Assembly: GCA_903772945.1 (NCBI GenBank)
Contig: CAICTM010001544.1
Location: forward strand, 1 to 27,232
Origin: Seminavis robusta
Taxonomy: Eukaryota; Bacillariophyta; Bacillariophyceae; Naviculales; Naviculaceae
DNA length: 27,232 nucleotides
Direction: 5' to 3'
In this document: piece after piece, positions 8,401 to 18,034 of the stretch
How the letters are laid out: each line of letters opens with the position of its first letter
Numbering within the stretch: the stretch's first letter is position 1
Program-made: the position numbers and the translations under genes
Notes under the pieces: generated by a model
What the model was told of the DNA's origin: nothing
What the model saw: the letters and a program-made list of their open reading frames with translations, nothing else
The model's database searches: none

Positions 8401-11260
8401 CGCCCGGGCTCAAAAAAGAGGCAATACCGTCAGACGGAGCAGTGTTGTGTCACGAGGAAGTGCTCTGTCGAAGGGCAGTGCTTTTTCTCGAGAGGATACC
8501 TCCAGTACCCCTTCTGCAGAGGGGGCTTCTCGAGAGAGCGTTGCTTCTCGTAGCTCGGATCTTAGCTTCCTTAACGAGAACGACTTTGAGATGTCACACG
8601 GTCGTTGGTGGGCTCAGTGGTGCCCTTCCGTATTTGGATTGACAAAGGACCACACACGCCTGAAGTCCAGCATCCTTGTCGAGACAACCTCTGCATCCAA
8701 TCGAAACCTATCGATGAAGGCCTTGTTTTGCCCATGGTTCGATGCACAGTCCAAGCAGAAAGAGGAATTTCTAGAAGAGATGAGACTGCTGAGCCGTTTG
8801 CGCCACCCCTGCATCACAACCGGTATGTTCGAACGGTGCCCTACCAGTGGATGTGTTTTGCTTGGGTGCTTTCTCACGGTGATACCTCTTTCCTTTCAGT
8901 CATGGGAGCTGTTGTCACTGGAGGGCATGATCCTATGCTTGTCATGGTAAGTTTGGCTTGCCATCCTGCTTCTGCTGTCAAACAAACCGACAACTCATCG
9001 CTCTCGAAACGTTCTCTCTTTGGCATCTTCTTAGGAATACATGGTATGTCTTCTTCTTCCCTTACTTAGTTTGACCGAGATCAGCAATGGACCCAAGCCT
9101 GATGAACACAATTTCTTTGTTATAGGAATATGGATCCTTGTACGATCTTCTCCACTCTGAAACGATGTTCTTCTCTGGCGAGATCTGCCTTCAGATCCTT
9201 CGAGATATAGCACAGGGGTTGAGGTATCTTCATGCAAGCAGGCCACCCATCCTTCATGGGGACCTTAAGGTATGGGTACATCAGTCTCTGTCCTCTCTAA
9301 CCCCAGCCGCGACTGTCCTTTGAACTCAACTCATCTCGTTGTTGGCTTCCTCCCTCTCGTCAGGCCAAGAACATCCTGATTGACTCTCGTTTCAGGTAGG
9401 TTCATTTCAGCTTCGTTTCTCATGATGAAAAAGTGCCAATGCTAACATGTAGCTTCCTCCTATAAATGGATCCAGAGCTAAGGTTTGTGACTTTGGCTTG
9501 TCGACCAAGAAGAAAGGGGGCATCTCCGGCACCCCCTTCTACCTTGCTCCAGAATACTTGCGCGGGAAGTCAGACTACAACACCACATGTGACATGTACT
9601 CAGGTAGGCAGGCGTCTGTCGTCCTTGAGGCAGCCTTGGCGTAGATTATTGCTGATAGCATTTCGCTTTGTTCAACTAACTCAACCTCCCCCGCTTCCAT
9701 TTCCAGTGGGCATCATCATTTACGAGTTGTACTCTCGCCAAGACCCGTACAAGGGTGAAAACTACAAGACTGTGCTCCGTAGAGTCTGTGATCCAAGAAA
9801 GAATCATCGCCCCACCATCTCAGCAACTGCCCCACCAAAACTCGTAGGATTGATGAAAAACTTGTGGTCGCCGGATCCTTTCTTCCGCCCACAAGCAAAA
9901 GATCTTGACGTGGCTCTGATGGACATGAATATGAGAGATGCAGAGCCGCTCTTGGCAAACGACCCACGATCCAAACCGGTGACAAAAGACATGTTCGACG
10001 AAATGTTTCCCAAGCATGTAGCAGAAGCTCTCAAGGCAGGCCAAAAGGTCGACCCCGAGCAGCATGATCTGGTGACTGGTAAGTCCATTGTGATTTGAGG
10101 GGTTTTGTCAACAGTATGATCAACACCCAGTGCTAACTTGCTCGGTACGAATCCAAAGTTGTGTTTGCCGAAATTGTTCACTTTCAGGATATTGCGAGAA
10201 AGCTGCCACCCATGAAAGGTACGTGCCATTCACAATGAGAAACATGATGCGTTGATAACTGTAAAACAAGCTCAATGGGCTGCATCGTTTTTTCACTTTT
10301 CGCTCTCTGCAGTCACAACCATGCTGGACCGTGTCTTTTTCGCGTTGGATCGACAGGCCAAGGAGCATGAGATTTTCAAGGTGGAAACAGGTACAGAGTT
10401 GACGATTTTTTTGCGCTTGACGAGCCCTCCCCATCTCACGCGTCGTTTTTGTTTTCTAGTCGGCGAATGCTACATGGGAGTGACCAATCTCGGGGGGAAA
10501 CAGGAAGCTTCTCATGTCAAGCATGTTGCTCTGTTTGCCTTGGCGGCGCTCGAAGAAGTGGCCAACATTCTGATTGACGAGGATGAACCCAAGGTTGGAC
10601 ATGTCCACATTCACGTCGGCTTTCATTCGGTATGTAGCAAGCGATGTGATCCAATTGTCGTTGAAGGATTGGTTTGTGCAAATTTTTAGCGAATTGGCTG
10701 CTCACGACTTGTTGTTTGGTTTGGCGCCCTTGTTTCTCCAGGGTCCTGTTGTCACCAATGTCATTGGTAGTTTGAATCCCCGCTATGGTTTGTTCGGAGA
10801 CACTGGTAGGTAGCCAACGCAAAAGCTGGACATCCCAACTAGACCCTTGCTAGCTAGTTGTATCAATCCCCACTCACATGGTTGTGTCATTCTTTTCATG
10901 TTCAATCCAGTAAACACTGCGAGCCGCATGGAGAGCAACTGTTTGCCCAACCGGATTCAGTGTTCTGAAAAGTCTGCCCTTATCTTGCAAGAACAAGATC
11001 CTGATATTCTAGTCCTCAAGCGAGGCAAGGTTCCTATTAAAGGAAAGGGTGAAATGATCACCTATTGGGTTGGAGAGGAAGCTCTCAAGAAGCAACACAA
11101 GGATGATAATCTTTTCGGCAAGACTGTTTCGTTCGAGGGTGGCCCCCGTTCCATGGATTCCATCACGAAAGTCGTTTTGGGAAGCCATGATTCCAAGGGC
11201 AGCAGCAGCATTTTGAAAAAGAAAAAGGCCAGCAAAGGCCAGTTTCCTTCCACTGGTTAG
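5451..11260 (+). CDS. Receptor-type guanylyl/adenylyl cyclase with PhnD-like sensor and kinase domain (21 exons)
   Basis: Exons: 5451-5925, 6020-6193, 6310-6471, 6584-6585, 6654-7017, 7101-7132, 7225-7659, 7746-7823, 7917-8147, 8225-8822, 8900-8946, 9035-9043, 9126-9269, 9364-9395, 9476-9603, 9707-10078, 10159-10218, 10313-10390, 10460-10629, 10742-10805, 10911-11260. They join in frame to 4005 nt (1334 aa). The start ATG at 5451 precedes a signal peptide. Residues ~45-330 resemble PhnD-type phosphonate-binding proteins (NRDFEVGFVRTGQIE, FPEWPLA). Residues ~480-560 resemble a filamin repeat (IPESPFRVQI). A transmembrane helix lies at ~598-619. The kinase domain (~632-1060) has GQGSFG, K667, HGDLKAKN (D915, N920) and DFG (D933). 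The class III cyclase domain (~1095-1280) has E1139, which favours GTP, and NTASRME (N1220, R1224). The metal-binding Asp positions appear to be Glu (E1099, E1143). All introns except the one at 7018 are GT-AG. The likely product makes cGMP at a membrane in response to an external ligand. Confidence 0.88.
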
Positions 11261-11685
11261 ACAAGACATGACAAGCGCCGGCGAACGAGGTTGTGGGGAC
11301 GTTCATTTCCAATTTGTACTTCTTCCTCCGTGTAACATAGTAATCTATAGTTTCATCTATGTTTTGCCTTCGGCAGCACACATGCAAGTACCGTCTCGTT
11401 AGTCGGAGGGACTGTCACTCCTCGTATTTGATTGTTTCTCATGTTGTTGGAAGTTTTTGGTTGTTTTGGTGTGGGGCTGCCTGGGAGGTGTCACGAAGCA
11501 CACTCAAAACAGCTTTGCAGGTTTACTTAACGAATATGACGCACAAACACCATCACACATCACACACATCACAACACCAGTGACAAGACCATTATGTTGG
11601 CATCATCCATCAACACTTCCTCATCACACCATGGCGACCACAATTACTAGCTAGCTAGTAGACCATAAATGGAGCAATTTTGAGA
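11261..11685. other. Intergenic, receptor cyclase to Nudix gene
   Basis: No gene is seen in about 425 bp between two plus-strand genes. It holds a CA-rich simple stretch (about 11535-11580) and a CTAGCTAG run near 11648. It should contain the 3' end of the cyclase transcript and the Nudix promoter. Confidence 0.4.
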
Positions 11686-12906
11686 ATGGCTCGCAGACGT
11701 TTGTTGCTTCTTTTTGGATTTCTCTCCTTTTGGGAGCCGAACGGGGCGTTTGGTCCTACTGTTTCCTTCCCATCGGGTGCTGCCGGGAAAACAACGAGCC
11801 TTCTTGAAATGCAAGGTCAGGAATCAATAGACACCCTTGCCACGGTATCCAACCCGTGGTACTCGGATCCTTCCATTGGTCGCGATCGAACCGACGTACT
11901 CGATCATAGAGACGCCGACTGGAAGGCAATTGTCAGCCAAGATGCCCGTTTTGTCCTGCAAACGGCAAATGGAATGTACTACACCGAACAAGAGGCGACA
12001 TCATTATCAGCAGCGCCCCAGCCAGTATTCTGGACATATCCACAGCTGGTTCAATTGTTGGGCGAAGAACAAGTGTTGAAGGATTCTCTCCACAGTGACA
12101 ATGCACAACAGTTCTTGGCATGGCTCGGGGAACACAACGATCACAACTATTGGATCTGCTATGTAGAGAAACCTAGCTTCAGCCATGATCAAGCGTTACA
12201 AGTTTGGGAGAAAAACCGTGACAATCATCCAAAACTTGATTCATCTCTCCAAATGACAGGATTGAGAGAGTTTGGAGATCGATTAGACTCTTCGGTCGAT
12301 TCTGCCATACTGGCCACGGCCAATGGCATTGTGGAGTTTCACACATCGCATCCCTTTTGTGCCAAGTGCGGCTCTTCGACGCGCATTCGCAAAGCGGGAG
12401 CGTCTCGTCAATGCGCTAATTGTGGAACATCCGTGTACCCCCGCATCGATGTGGCATCCATCATGCTCATTACCACGCGCTGCCAACAGTACGCTCTGCT
12501 GGGGCGCAAACAAAACTGGCCTCCCGGTCGGTACTCGACGTTGGCAGGATTTGCCGAAGTGGGAGAAACACTCGAACAATGCTGTGCCCGGGAAACACAC
12601 GAGGAGAGTGGCGTCACAGTGGAGCGGTCTAGTATTCGATTTGTTTGTAGCCAACCGTGGCCCTTTCCGAGATCACTCATGGTGGGATTCCGAGCACAAG
12701 CCAAAGATGCTGGTCGACCCGATATTGCCATTGACAAACTGGAAATGGAAGATGTCCAATGGTTTCACAAAGACTATGTCCGAGAACGGTTGAGTGGCGG
12801 TTCCACGGCACTGTCCTTTACACCCAATGAGAAAGAACAAGAGTTCCATATTCCGGGACGGGCTAGTCTTGCTCGTATTCTCATTTCTCAATGGGCAAAT
12901 GAATAG
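11686..12906 (+). CDS. Zinc-ribbon Nudix NAD(H) diphosphatase, probably plastid-targeted
   Basis: This 406-aa intronless gene encodes a NudC/NPY1-type enzyme, a family that hydrolyses NAD(H) to NMN(H) and AMP and, in bacterial and mammalian members, can remove NAD caps from RNA. A four-cysteine zinc ribbon is visible (C225, C228, C243, C246). The Nudix box at 288-310 matches G-x5-E-x7-R-E-x2-E-E-x-G-V. The diagnostic SQPWPFPRS motif lies at 322-330. The residues before about 200 fit the family's less conserved N-terminal domain. I chose the ATG at 11686 because the frame upstream has only a TTG. The N-terminus has basic residues, a hydrophobic stretch and then GAFGP (F22). This resembles the diatom bipartite plastid presequence with an ASAFAP-like cleavage site. 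A secretory or peroxisomal location is less likely, since the C-terminus (WANE) is not a PTS1. Confidence 0.92.
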   Translation: MARRRLLLLFGFLSFWEPNGAFGPTVSFPSGAAGKTTSLLEMQGQESIDTLATVSNPWYSDPSIGRDRTDVLDHRDADWKAIVSQDARFVLQTANGMYYTEQEATSLSAAPQPVFWTYPQLVQLLGEEQVLKDSLHSDNAQQFLAWLGEHNDHNYWICYVEKPSFSHDQALQVWEKNRDNHPKLDSSLQMTGLREFGDRLDSSVDSAILATANGIVEFHTSHPFCAKCGSSTRIRKAGASRQCANCGTSVYPRIDVASIMLITTRCQQYALLGRKQNWPPGRYSTLAGFAEVGETLEQCCARETHEESGVTVERSSIRFVCSQPWPFPRSLMVGFRAQAKDAGRPDIAIDKLEMEDVQWFHKDYVRERLSGGSTALSFTPNEKEQEFHIPGRASLARILISQWANE

Positions 12907-12998
12907 AATAGAGCATTTTTGTTGGAAACAAGCTATTCGTAGTTGCACGCAATGGGGAGTAGGGTGGATGGTACGAGTAGCGATGCTGCTGCAGCTTG

Positions 12999-13004
12999 AA
13001 TAAA
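12999..13004 (+). promoter_or_regulatory. Possible polyadenylation signal
   Basis: An AATAAA hexamer lies about 92 nt after the Nudix stop codon, at a plausible distance for the 3' end of that transcript. The motif is short, so this could be chance. Confidence 0.3.
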
Positions 13005-13082
13005 CGGAAAGTTCAATCAAAACAAATTTGGGTCATGAGATACAGTAGATTACATACATGTACCGTGAGAGAGCCCATTTGG

Positions 13083-13105
13083 TTCGATTCGATTCGATTC
13101 GATTC
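13083..13105. repeat. GATTC pentanucleotide microsatellite
   Basis: About four to five tandem GATTC units, the reverse complement of the GAATC array at 2322-2350. It lies in the 544-bp intergenic stretch 12907-13450, where I see no gene. Confidence 0.8.
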
Positions 13106-13450
13106 CATCCTTCCCCTTTCGAGTCTTTTTAGGACCTTTTGAAGTTGGCAAGGGGGTTTGACCGTCCGAAGTCCGCTATAACAATAATATTGATATTACC
13201 AGATGTCAGGTAGGCGAGGTATTTATTTCAATTGTTTTTGGTATCATTTGCCACAATTCCAAGTTCCGAAGATACAGATTTCCACGTCTGACCTGGGAGA
13301 GTGTACCGGTGCCCTGTTGAGGGTTTGGGAAACACCCTGGTACGTCTGGAAGAGAAGAAGACCCTCCTGGTTGGGCCTAACAACGCCCACAACCAAATCA
13401 AATCGAAGAGAAGAACAAGCAAACAAGAAGCAAAAAAGGAAAAAGCGAAT

Positions 13451-14326
13451 ATGCCCAGGGGATACCTCAAACACCAGGACCGGGAAGTCGGGCGGAAGAA
13501 AGGGCGTGGGGGTGCCAGCCATGCGGGTGCGAAAGTCTGTTGTGACTCTTACGACAGAAAAGATCCCGTGAAGCGTCACATGGGTGCTGATGTCGGGGGA
13601 GACTTTGCCCTAAAGACGGTGCAACAGACCAAGCCTGCCGATGCTGCCGCCTCCAGCGCCGAGAAAGAGACATGCGGCGAGTGTCCCATTTGTTTTGAAG
13701 ATGGGCCTATCGTTCCTTTGTCGAACAAGTGTGGCTGGCACGATGCTGCTTGCTTCAAGTGCCTTCGCTACCTCTATGTGGAGAACCCAAAGCGGTGCTT
13801 CCCGCTTGTCTGCTTCCACCCCCAATGCAAACAACCCGTTCAGTGGGGGCAACTCAACAAACACAAGGTCATCCGATCATCATCTGAAAGCAAAGAGTTC
13901 CATGAAAAGACAAAACGAGCCAAGCAAAAGGAAGCGATCGAACGGATGCGTGTTAAGATTGCACAGATTGTTGCTCAAAAGAAGGACGCTTGTTCCATCG
14001 AGTGTCCCCATTGCAATCACCCAAGGCTACTGCCCAAAAAACACCGCCGAACGGAACGCATCTGGAACTGCGGCACATGCGCCAAGGAGTATCTTGTATC
14101 TCCAGACTATGCAACTCTTGCAGCTCTGGAGCGCGCAGAAGGACGGGACAGCTACGGAGGTCATTATGGATGGGCGAGATGCCCACACTGCAGCATTCTC
14201 ATTTCCAAGGGAGATGGATGCAGCCACATGATCTGTGGCTACTGCAAGAAAGATTTTGATTGGCACGCGGCAAAAGGAGCCCCCCATGCCCTGGTGCCTC
14301 CAGAACAGATTCATTTGTGGTGGTGA
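13451..14326 (+). CDS. Small RBR-type (RING-between-RING) E3 ubiquitin ligase-like protein
   Basis: The gene is a 291-aa intronless frame. The ATG at 13451 is the first in frame and sits in an A-rich context; the open frame upstream lacks an ATG. After a basic N-terminus comes a RING1-like module with C78-x2-C81, C94, H97, C101-x2-C104, C121 and C126. A helical, Lys/Glu-rich linker follows (145-178). Next is a short cysteine cluster, C185-x2-C188 and C207-x2-C210, at the place of the IBR. The last module is C244-P-H-C247 to GCSHMIC (C257, C262) and C265, matching RING2, where C257 is the expected ubiquitin-accepting cysteine. In RBR enzymes ubiquitin passes through that cysteine to the substrate. 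The IBR is short, and RING2 ends FDW where most members have FCW, without the usual later zinc ligands. It may be a minimal or diverged RBR. Confidence 0.75.
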   Translation: MPRGYLKHQDREVGRKKGRGGASHAGAKVCCDSYDRKDPVKRHMGADVGGDFALKTVQQTKPADAAASSAEKETCGECPICFEDGPIVPLSNKCGWHDAACFKCLRYLYVENPKRCFPLVCFHPQCKQPVQWGQLNKHKVIRSSSESKEFHEKTKRAKQKEAIERMRVKIAQIVAQKKDACSIECPHCNHPRLLPKKHRRTERIWNCGTCAKEYLVSPDYATLAALERAEGRDSYGGHYGWARCPHCSILISKGDGCSHMICGYCKKDFDWHAAKGAPHALVPPEQIHLWW

Positions 14327-14872
14327 AGAGTGCAGTTCGTGCCTGTGTCGAGAGGATAGCATAACACTTTAGACTGCCGTCGCGACACGCTCTTGGCGTC
14401 CTGTGATGTTCTTGTCGGAGTCTTTCAAACCTCCAAAGCCGACACTAGCTAGGAGAATGTTGGACATGATATTTGCGTGCACAACTCAAAAGCAAGCATC
14501 GGACATTGACCATCTTCTTTCCAATAGAAAAGTGTCAACGGTGATGAAGACGGAGACTATCCGAAGCCATACTCAAAGCCACACCATGTCTCATGAAGCA
14601 CGTACATGTATGATCCAAAGATAAACATAGTGGGGCATTCCTTTGCTGGGAAAATGCTACTCTGCCGTGGGAAAGGTGACTCAAGAATCTTTCAACCAGC
14701 CGCAACAAAGAAAAAGCCCGCACATCAGGCAAGCGGTTGCGTTGTAATTAGCTAATAGGTTAGTCCCGCAAAATCAGGGACTCAATTGTTTTGCACCAAT
14801 TTGGATCCTGCGACCGGTGTCAGGGTGACATCTTCTGTTGTTGTCCTTTGGTTCCCAGTAAGCGGCTCCACC
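14327..14872. other. Intergenic, RBR to rhomboid gene
   Basis: About 546 bp with no supported gene. The rhomboid frame stays open upstream to about 14786 but has no ATG there, so this is treated as 5' untranslated sequence. Confidence 0.4.
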
Positions 14873-15619
14873 ATGGCTACCGGTATAGAGGAATGGAAAG
14901 AAAAGAGCAGCGATGCCTGGATCGATTTCTGCGACAAAGTAGAGAGCAAGGGAGGCCCTGTTGGAGAATTTGTCTCGCGGAACATTTTGAAGCGAATCGT
15001 CGTCAACGCCCCTGTCCTCTTGGGCTTTGTCCTGATCTGTACACTGGTCCATGTGTGCTCCGTAATCTATCCCGGCCTTCGGCCCATTCTGGGCGTTGAT
15101 GAACGGTTCACGGAGTACTGGAACCCATTTTCGTACCTCAGTCTGTTTACACATGTCGTGGCGCACGAGAACTGGCCTCATCTTCAAGGCAACATGGTTC
15201 ATCTTTTGCTGGTTGGTCCATCCGTGGAAGCCTCATTTGGCTCCAAGAACTTGTTCTATATCATTGTCTTGGTGGCCTTTAGTAGTGCTCTGGTTCATCT
15301 GTTTGTTGGCAAGGCACACACTTACCAACTGGGCGCCTCGGGTGTGGTATTTGCCTGCATTCTACTGAGTTCGCTGGTGACAGCCTCAACCGGGACCTTG
15401 CCCTTGTCCTTTTTGATTGTAGCCACTTGGTGGTTGGGTGATGAATTCTGGAAGTTCTTCTTCTCAGGAGACGCCGTCTCTCATCATGCGCATTTATCAG
15501 GTGGAATCGTCGGAACAATTGCTGGCTACTACATCCACAAGAAACGAGCGGAACAGGCGGCCAAAGGGGTTGCCAGCAAGTGGTTATCAGGCTTTCGGGC
15601 AGCCAAGAAGAAAGAGTAG
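14873..15619 (+). CDS. Rhomboid family intramembrane serine protease
   Basis: The gene is 248 aa and intronless. The ATG at 14873 lies in a strong context (ctccaccATG). After a soluble ~43-residue N-terminus there are about six hydrophobic helices. Family hallmarks are all present: H103-x3-N107 in the second helix region followed by G-x2-V-E-x3-G, the catalytic serine in LGASG (S156), and the catalytic histidine in HAHLSGG (H207). Rhomboids cleave transmembrane substrates within the bilayer, releasing signalling or processed fragments. The C-terminus is short, basic and cytosol-like (ends AAKKKE). No signal or plastid presequence is visible, which favours a secretory-pathway membrane over plastid or mitochondrion. 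The substrate cannot be predicted. Confidence 0.92.
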   Translation: MATGIEEWKEKSSDAWIDFCDKVESKGGPVGEFVSRNILKRIVVNAPVLLGFVLICTLVHVCSVIYPGLRPILGVDERFTEYWNPFSYLSLFTHVVAHENWPHLQGNMVHLLLVGPSVEASFGSKNLFYIIVLVAFSSALVHLFVGKAHTYQLGASGVVFACILLSSLVTASTGTLPLSFLIVATWWLGDEFWKFFFSGDAVSHHAHLSGGIVGTIAGYYIHKKRAEQAAKGVASKWLSGFRAAKKKE

Positions 15620-17536
15620 ATGCTACGCCGAAATGAAACCAAACGACACTAAATACAAAGGAAATCATCCAGACCTTGCTTTAGGATTCTATTACATGTT
15701 GCTTCTGTTGCGTTCTAGTCTTTTTTATCTTGGCTGAGCAAACCCAGCCGTCGACAAAAGAAGCATCGATGCTACGGTATAGACTACCCAGTGCTCAATT
15801 TCTCCCACAGCAACATAGTCCGTTTTTTGCTGCATGGGTTGATCCATTGTGGGAAAGTTCAGTTGCTTTTCTGAAACCTTTGTTTCAAACTTGATTACAT
15901 CTCATCAAGGACACAAGTGTGTCCTCGTTGCCTGAATGTATTGAGTTCACTAGAGTGATGATCTCTGCTGAGATGATGCCGTTGTTCTTTTTGTATGAAA
16001 TCTTTTTTTTTGTGTGGCTGGACCTGGAAGCTCTTCTTGGGATCATCATACCTCACATCGATCATTGGTGTGGTGTCAGTCAATGGAACACTCATGGCAA
16101 GTATTCCCAACATGCTGGTTGCATCTCTCTCCTCGCTGAAGATAGTGCGGATTGGAAGCAAGTGGCTGTCAAGCTTACAGAAAGCTAAGAAAAGCAACTA
16201 CATGTGCATGGGACGATGGGATGCTATTATCAAATCCACTGAGGAAAGGACCCAAGCCCAAGCTGCACGTGCACACCAAATTGCTCTTCCTGCAGAAACA
16301 TGCATCGTGAGCCAGCCACGAAAACCTCACCCTGTTCCGCATCTCATTTTCGCTCCTGAAGGCATCTGAATTCATCGATAACCACCCGCAATAGCATGTT
16401 GCACTAAAACGAGCTGCAAACCTCGCTTTGCCCAATTGCAGTTTTGCGAAAGACCCTGCTCCGAGCTAGCTTGTGCTACAACTCCAGAGTAGCTAGGAAG
16501 AGCGAAGTAACAGTTACTCCCATCGATCATGCTTCCCACCAGTCACCAAGCTCCGTACCTTACTTTAGTTACATGTACTGAGTACTACTAGCCCTACTCG
16601 TGCTCTTCACACATCCTCCTCTATCCAAGGTCCTAGCTGGGTCCCTTGCGAGTTGCAAGAGCACGGGTCAGCCACATTCCAGACCATCACCAAGAGCCTC
16701 CTTCGGTATTGGTACTGTGGTCGGTTTGACTCAGTGGAATTCCTTGGCTCCACGCCTCTTCAACGTCAGTGTCTCCACCTCATTTGCAAAAGTGGCGGCT
16801 TTGAAGTGATCTCGCCACCGGAGAAAATTGTTTTCGCCCATTCTTGCAACTTCCAACTTCCAAGGACTTTTTTGGAATTTGGGGCTTGTGAAGTCGTGAG
16901 GGTTTGAGAGGCCTTGAACGAATCCGATCCGCAATGGTGCCTTATTGATGAGAGTCTCTTTATCAAGAGTACTTTCCGACTACCCTAAACGACCAAGTGC
17001 ACCAAATACCATGTACTTCTTTGTTTTTATGAAGAAGCTAATCCCCTCTTTCCTCTGGCTTTTTCAGAGAGTTAAAGATGAAGCCAGATACCCTTGATTT
17101 ATTTAACTTCAAAAGTGCTCTGACCCAAGAAACTTCCCTTTGGAGTCATCTATCCATTACTCGAGTAATCATTAAAGCTTAAAGCCTCCAGTAATCGCTA
17201 GCTAGTTCTAGTAGCTTGCTAGCTGGCTCGCTAGTACTGTACTGTTGTATTACCGGTACCAGTATTTCGCCAGAAAGAAAGACACAAGAAAGACAAGGAA
17301 GAAAGGCTCTCAATTCCTGGAACCTGAATCAGAGAACCTGCCTCTCATTGAAACACAACATCCTACTGCCCTTTCCAATGTAACTTCCTCTGTTCAGGCA
17401 GCAGAAGTTCATTGGAACTTGCCTTTTCCGCAAGCAGCCAACTTCTCTGCATCTAAAGTTTTGGTCACAATTTTCGCTTGCTGCCCAAGCCGAAGTCCTC
17501 TCAACCAATCCTCCAGTTCTTCAAATAATCATCAAG
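15620..17536. other. Long intergenic region without a supported gene
   Basis: About 1.9 kb. A minus-strand frame at 15895-16197 and overlapping plus-strand frames at 15919-16369 are protein-like in places but lack a recognisable domain and a clear ATG start, and they contradict each other. A TACCGGTA site lies at 17251 with CTAGCTAG repeats at about 17198-17235. A purine-rich tract (17262-17310) may be leader sequence of the next gene. I find no RNA gene. Confidence 0.4.
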
Positions 17537-18034
17537 ATGACCCCAATCAGCAAGAAAAATGTCACCTTTGGTGAGAACTACATGGTGATCTTCAAGGAAC
17601 CTTCCTCTGAGTGCCATGAAGTGTGGTACAGTCATGAAGACTTCGAGGTGATGAAGCATGACAAGTGCGCAGAAACGAAAGAGCATGGCAACCATGTCGA
17701 AGAAACCCAACGCGAGCTTTGCTGCGACGAGCATGACAGTCCCAGCAAGGCCCGTCGCAAGAACCATGTGGCCAGTATCCTTGCTCTCCAGGAGGAACAC
17801 AGAGCCCACGGTGTCCATGATGCCAAGGGACTGCAAATGATGTCTGCCACTCTGAGCAAATCCGATTCTCGGGGAGCCCAAGAAAGAGCCCAAAGAGACT
17901 CCCTGGATGCCTTCCAATTGCACAAGGAGTGCAATGTTGAATCTTTGAAAGCAAAGAGCGCCGAAGAGTACTCCAAGCGAATCCGTGCGGTCTCAATCCG
18001 CAAGCACCTCGTGCGACCCACAAGGGGAGTCTGA
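17537..18034 (+). CDS. Protein of unknown function, copy A of a local paralog pair
   Basis: The gene is 165 aa and intronless, starting at an ATG preceded by atcaag. It is clearly paralogous to the gene at 19110. Both share NV(T/S)FGE near the start and then RR-x-NHV-x-SIL-x-LQ-x-EH, G-x2-D-x2-G-x-Q, TLS and RDSL-x-AF-x-LH. Both end with AEEY-x-K before a basic C-terminus. The layout (an acidic N-terminal part with VWYSHED, a charged middle, then an IL-x-LQ helix and a DSL-x-AF helix) resembles a large group of diatom proteins of unknown function. There is no signal peptide, membrane helix or catalytic motif. The protein is likely soluble and mostly helical, with short His/Cys-rich segments. 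No function can be assigned. Confidence 0.72.
   Translation: MTPISKKNVTFGENYMVIFKEPSSECHEVWYSHEDFEVMKHDKCAETKEHGNHVEETQRELCCDEHDSPSKARRKNHVASILALQEEHRAHGVHDAKGLQMMSATLSKSDSRGAQERAQRDSLDAFQLHKECNVESLKAKSAEEYSKRIRAVSIRKHLVRPTRGV

Noticed and set aside
15895..16197. Minus-strand 100-codon frame
   Set aside because: The start is a TTG, the region is also open on the plus strand, and no domain is recognisable. It could be an exon of an unseen gene, but nothing supports that.
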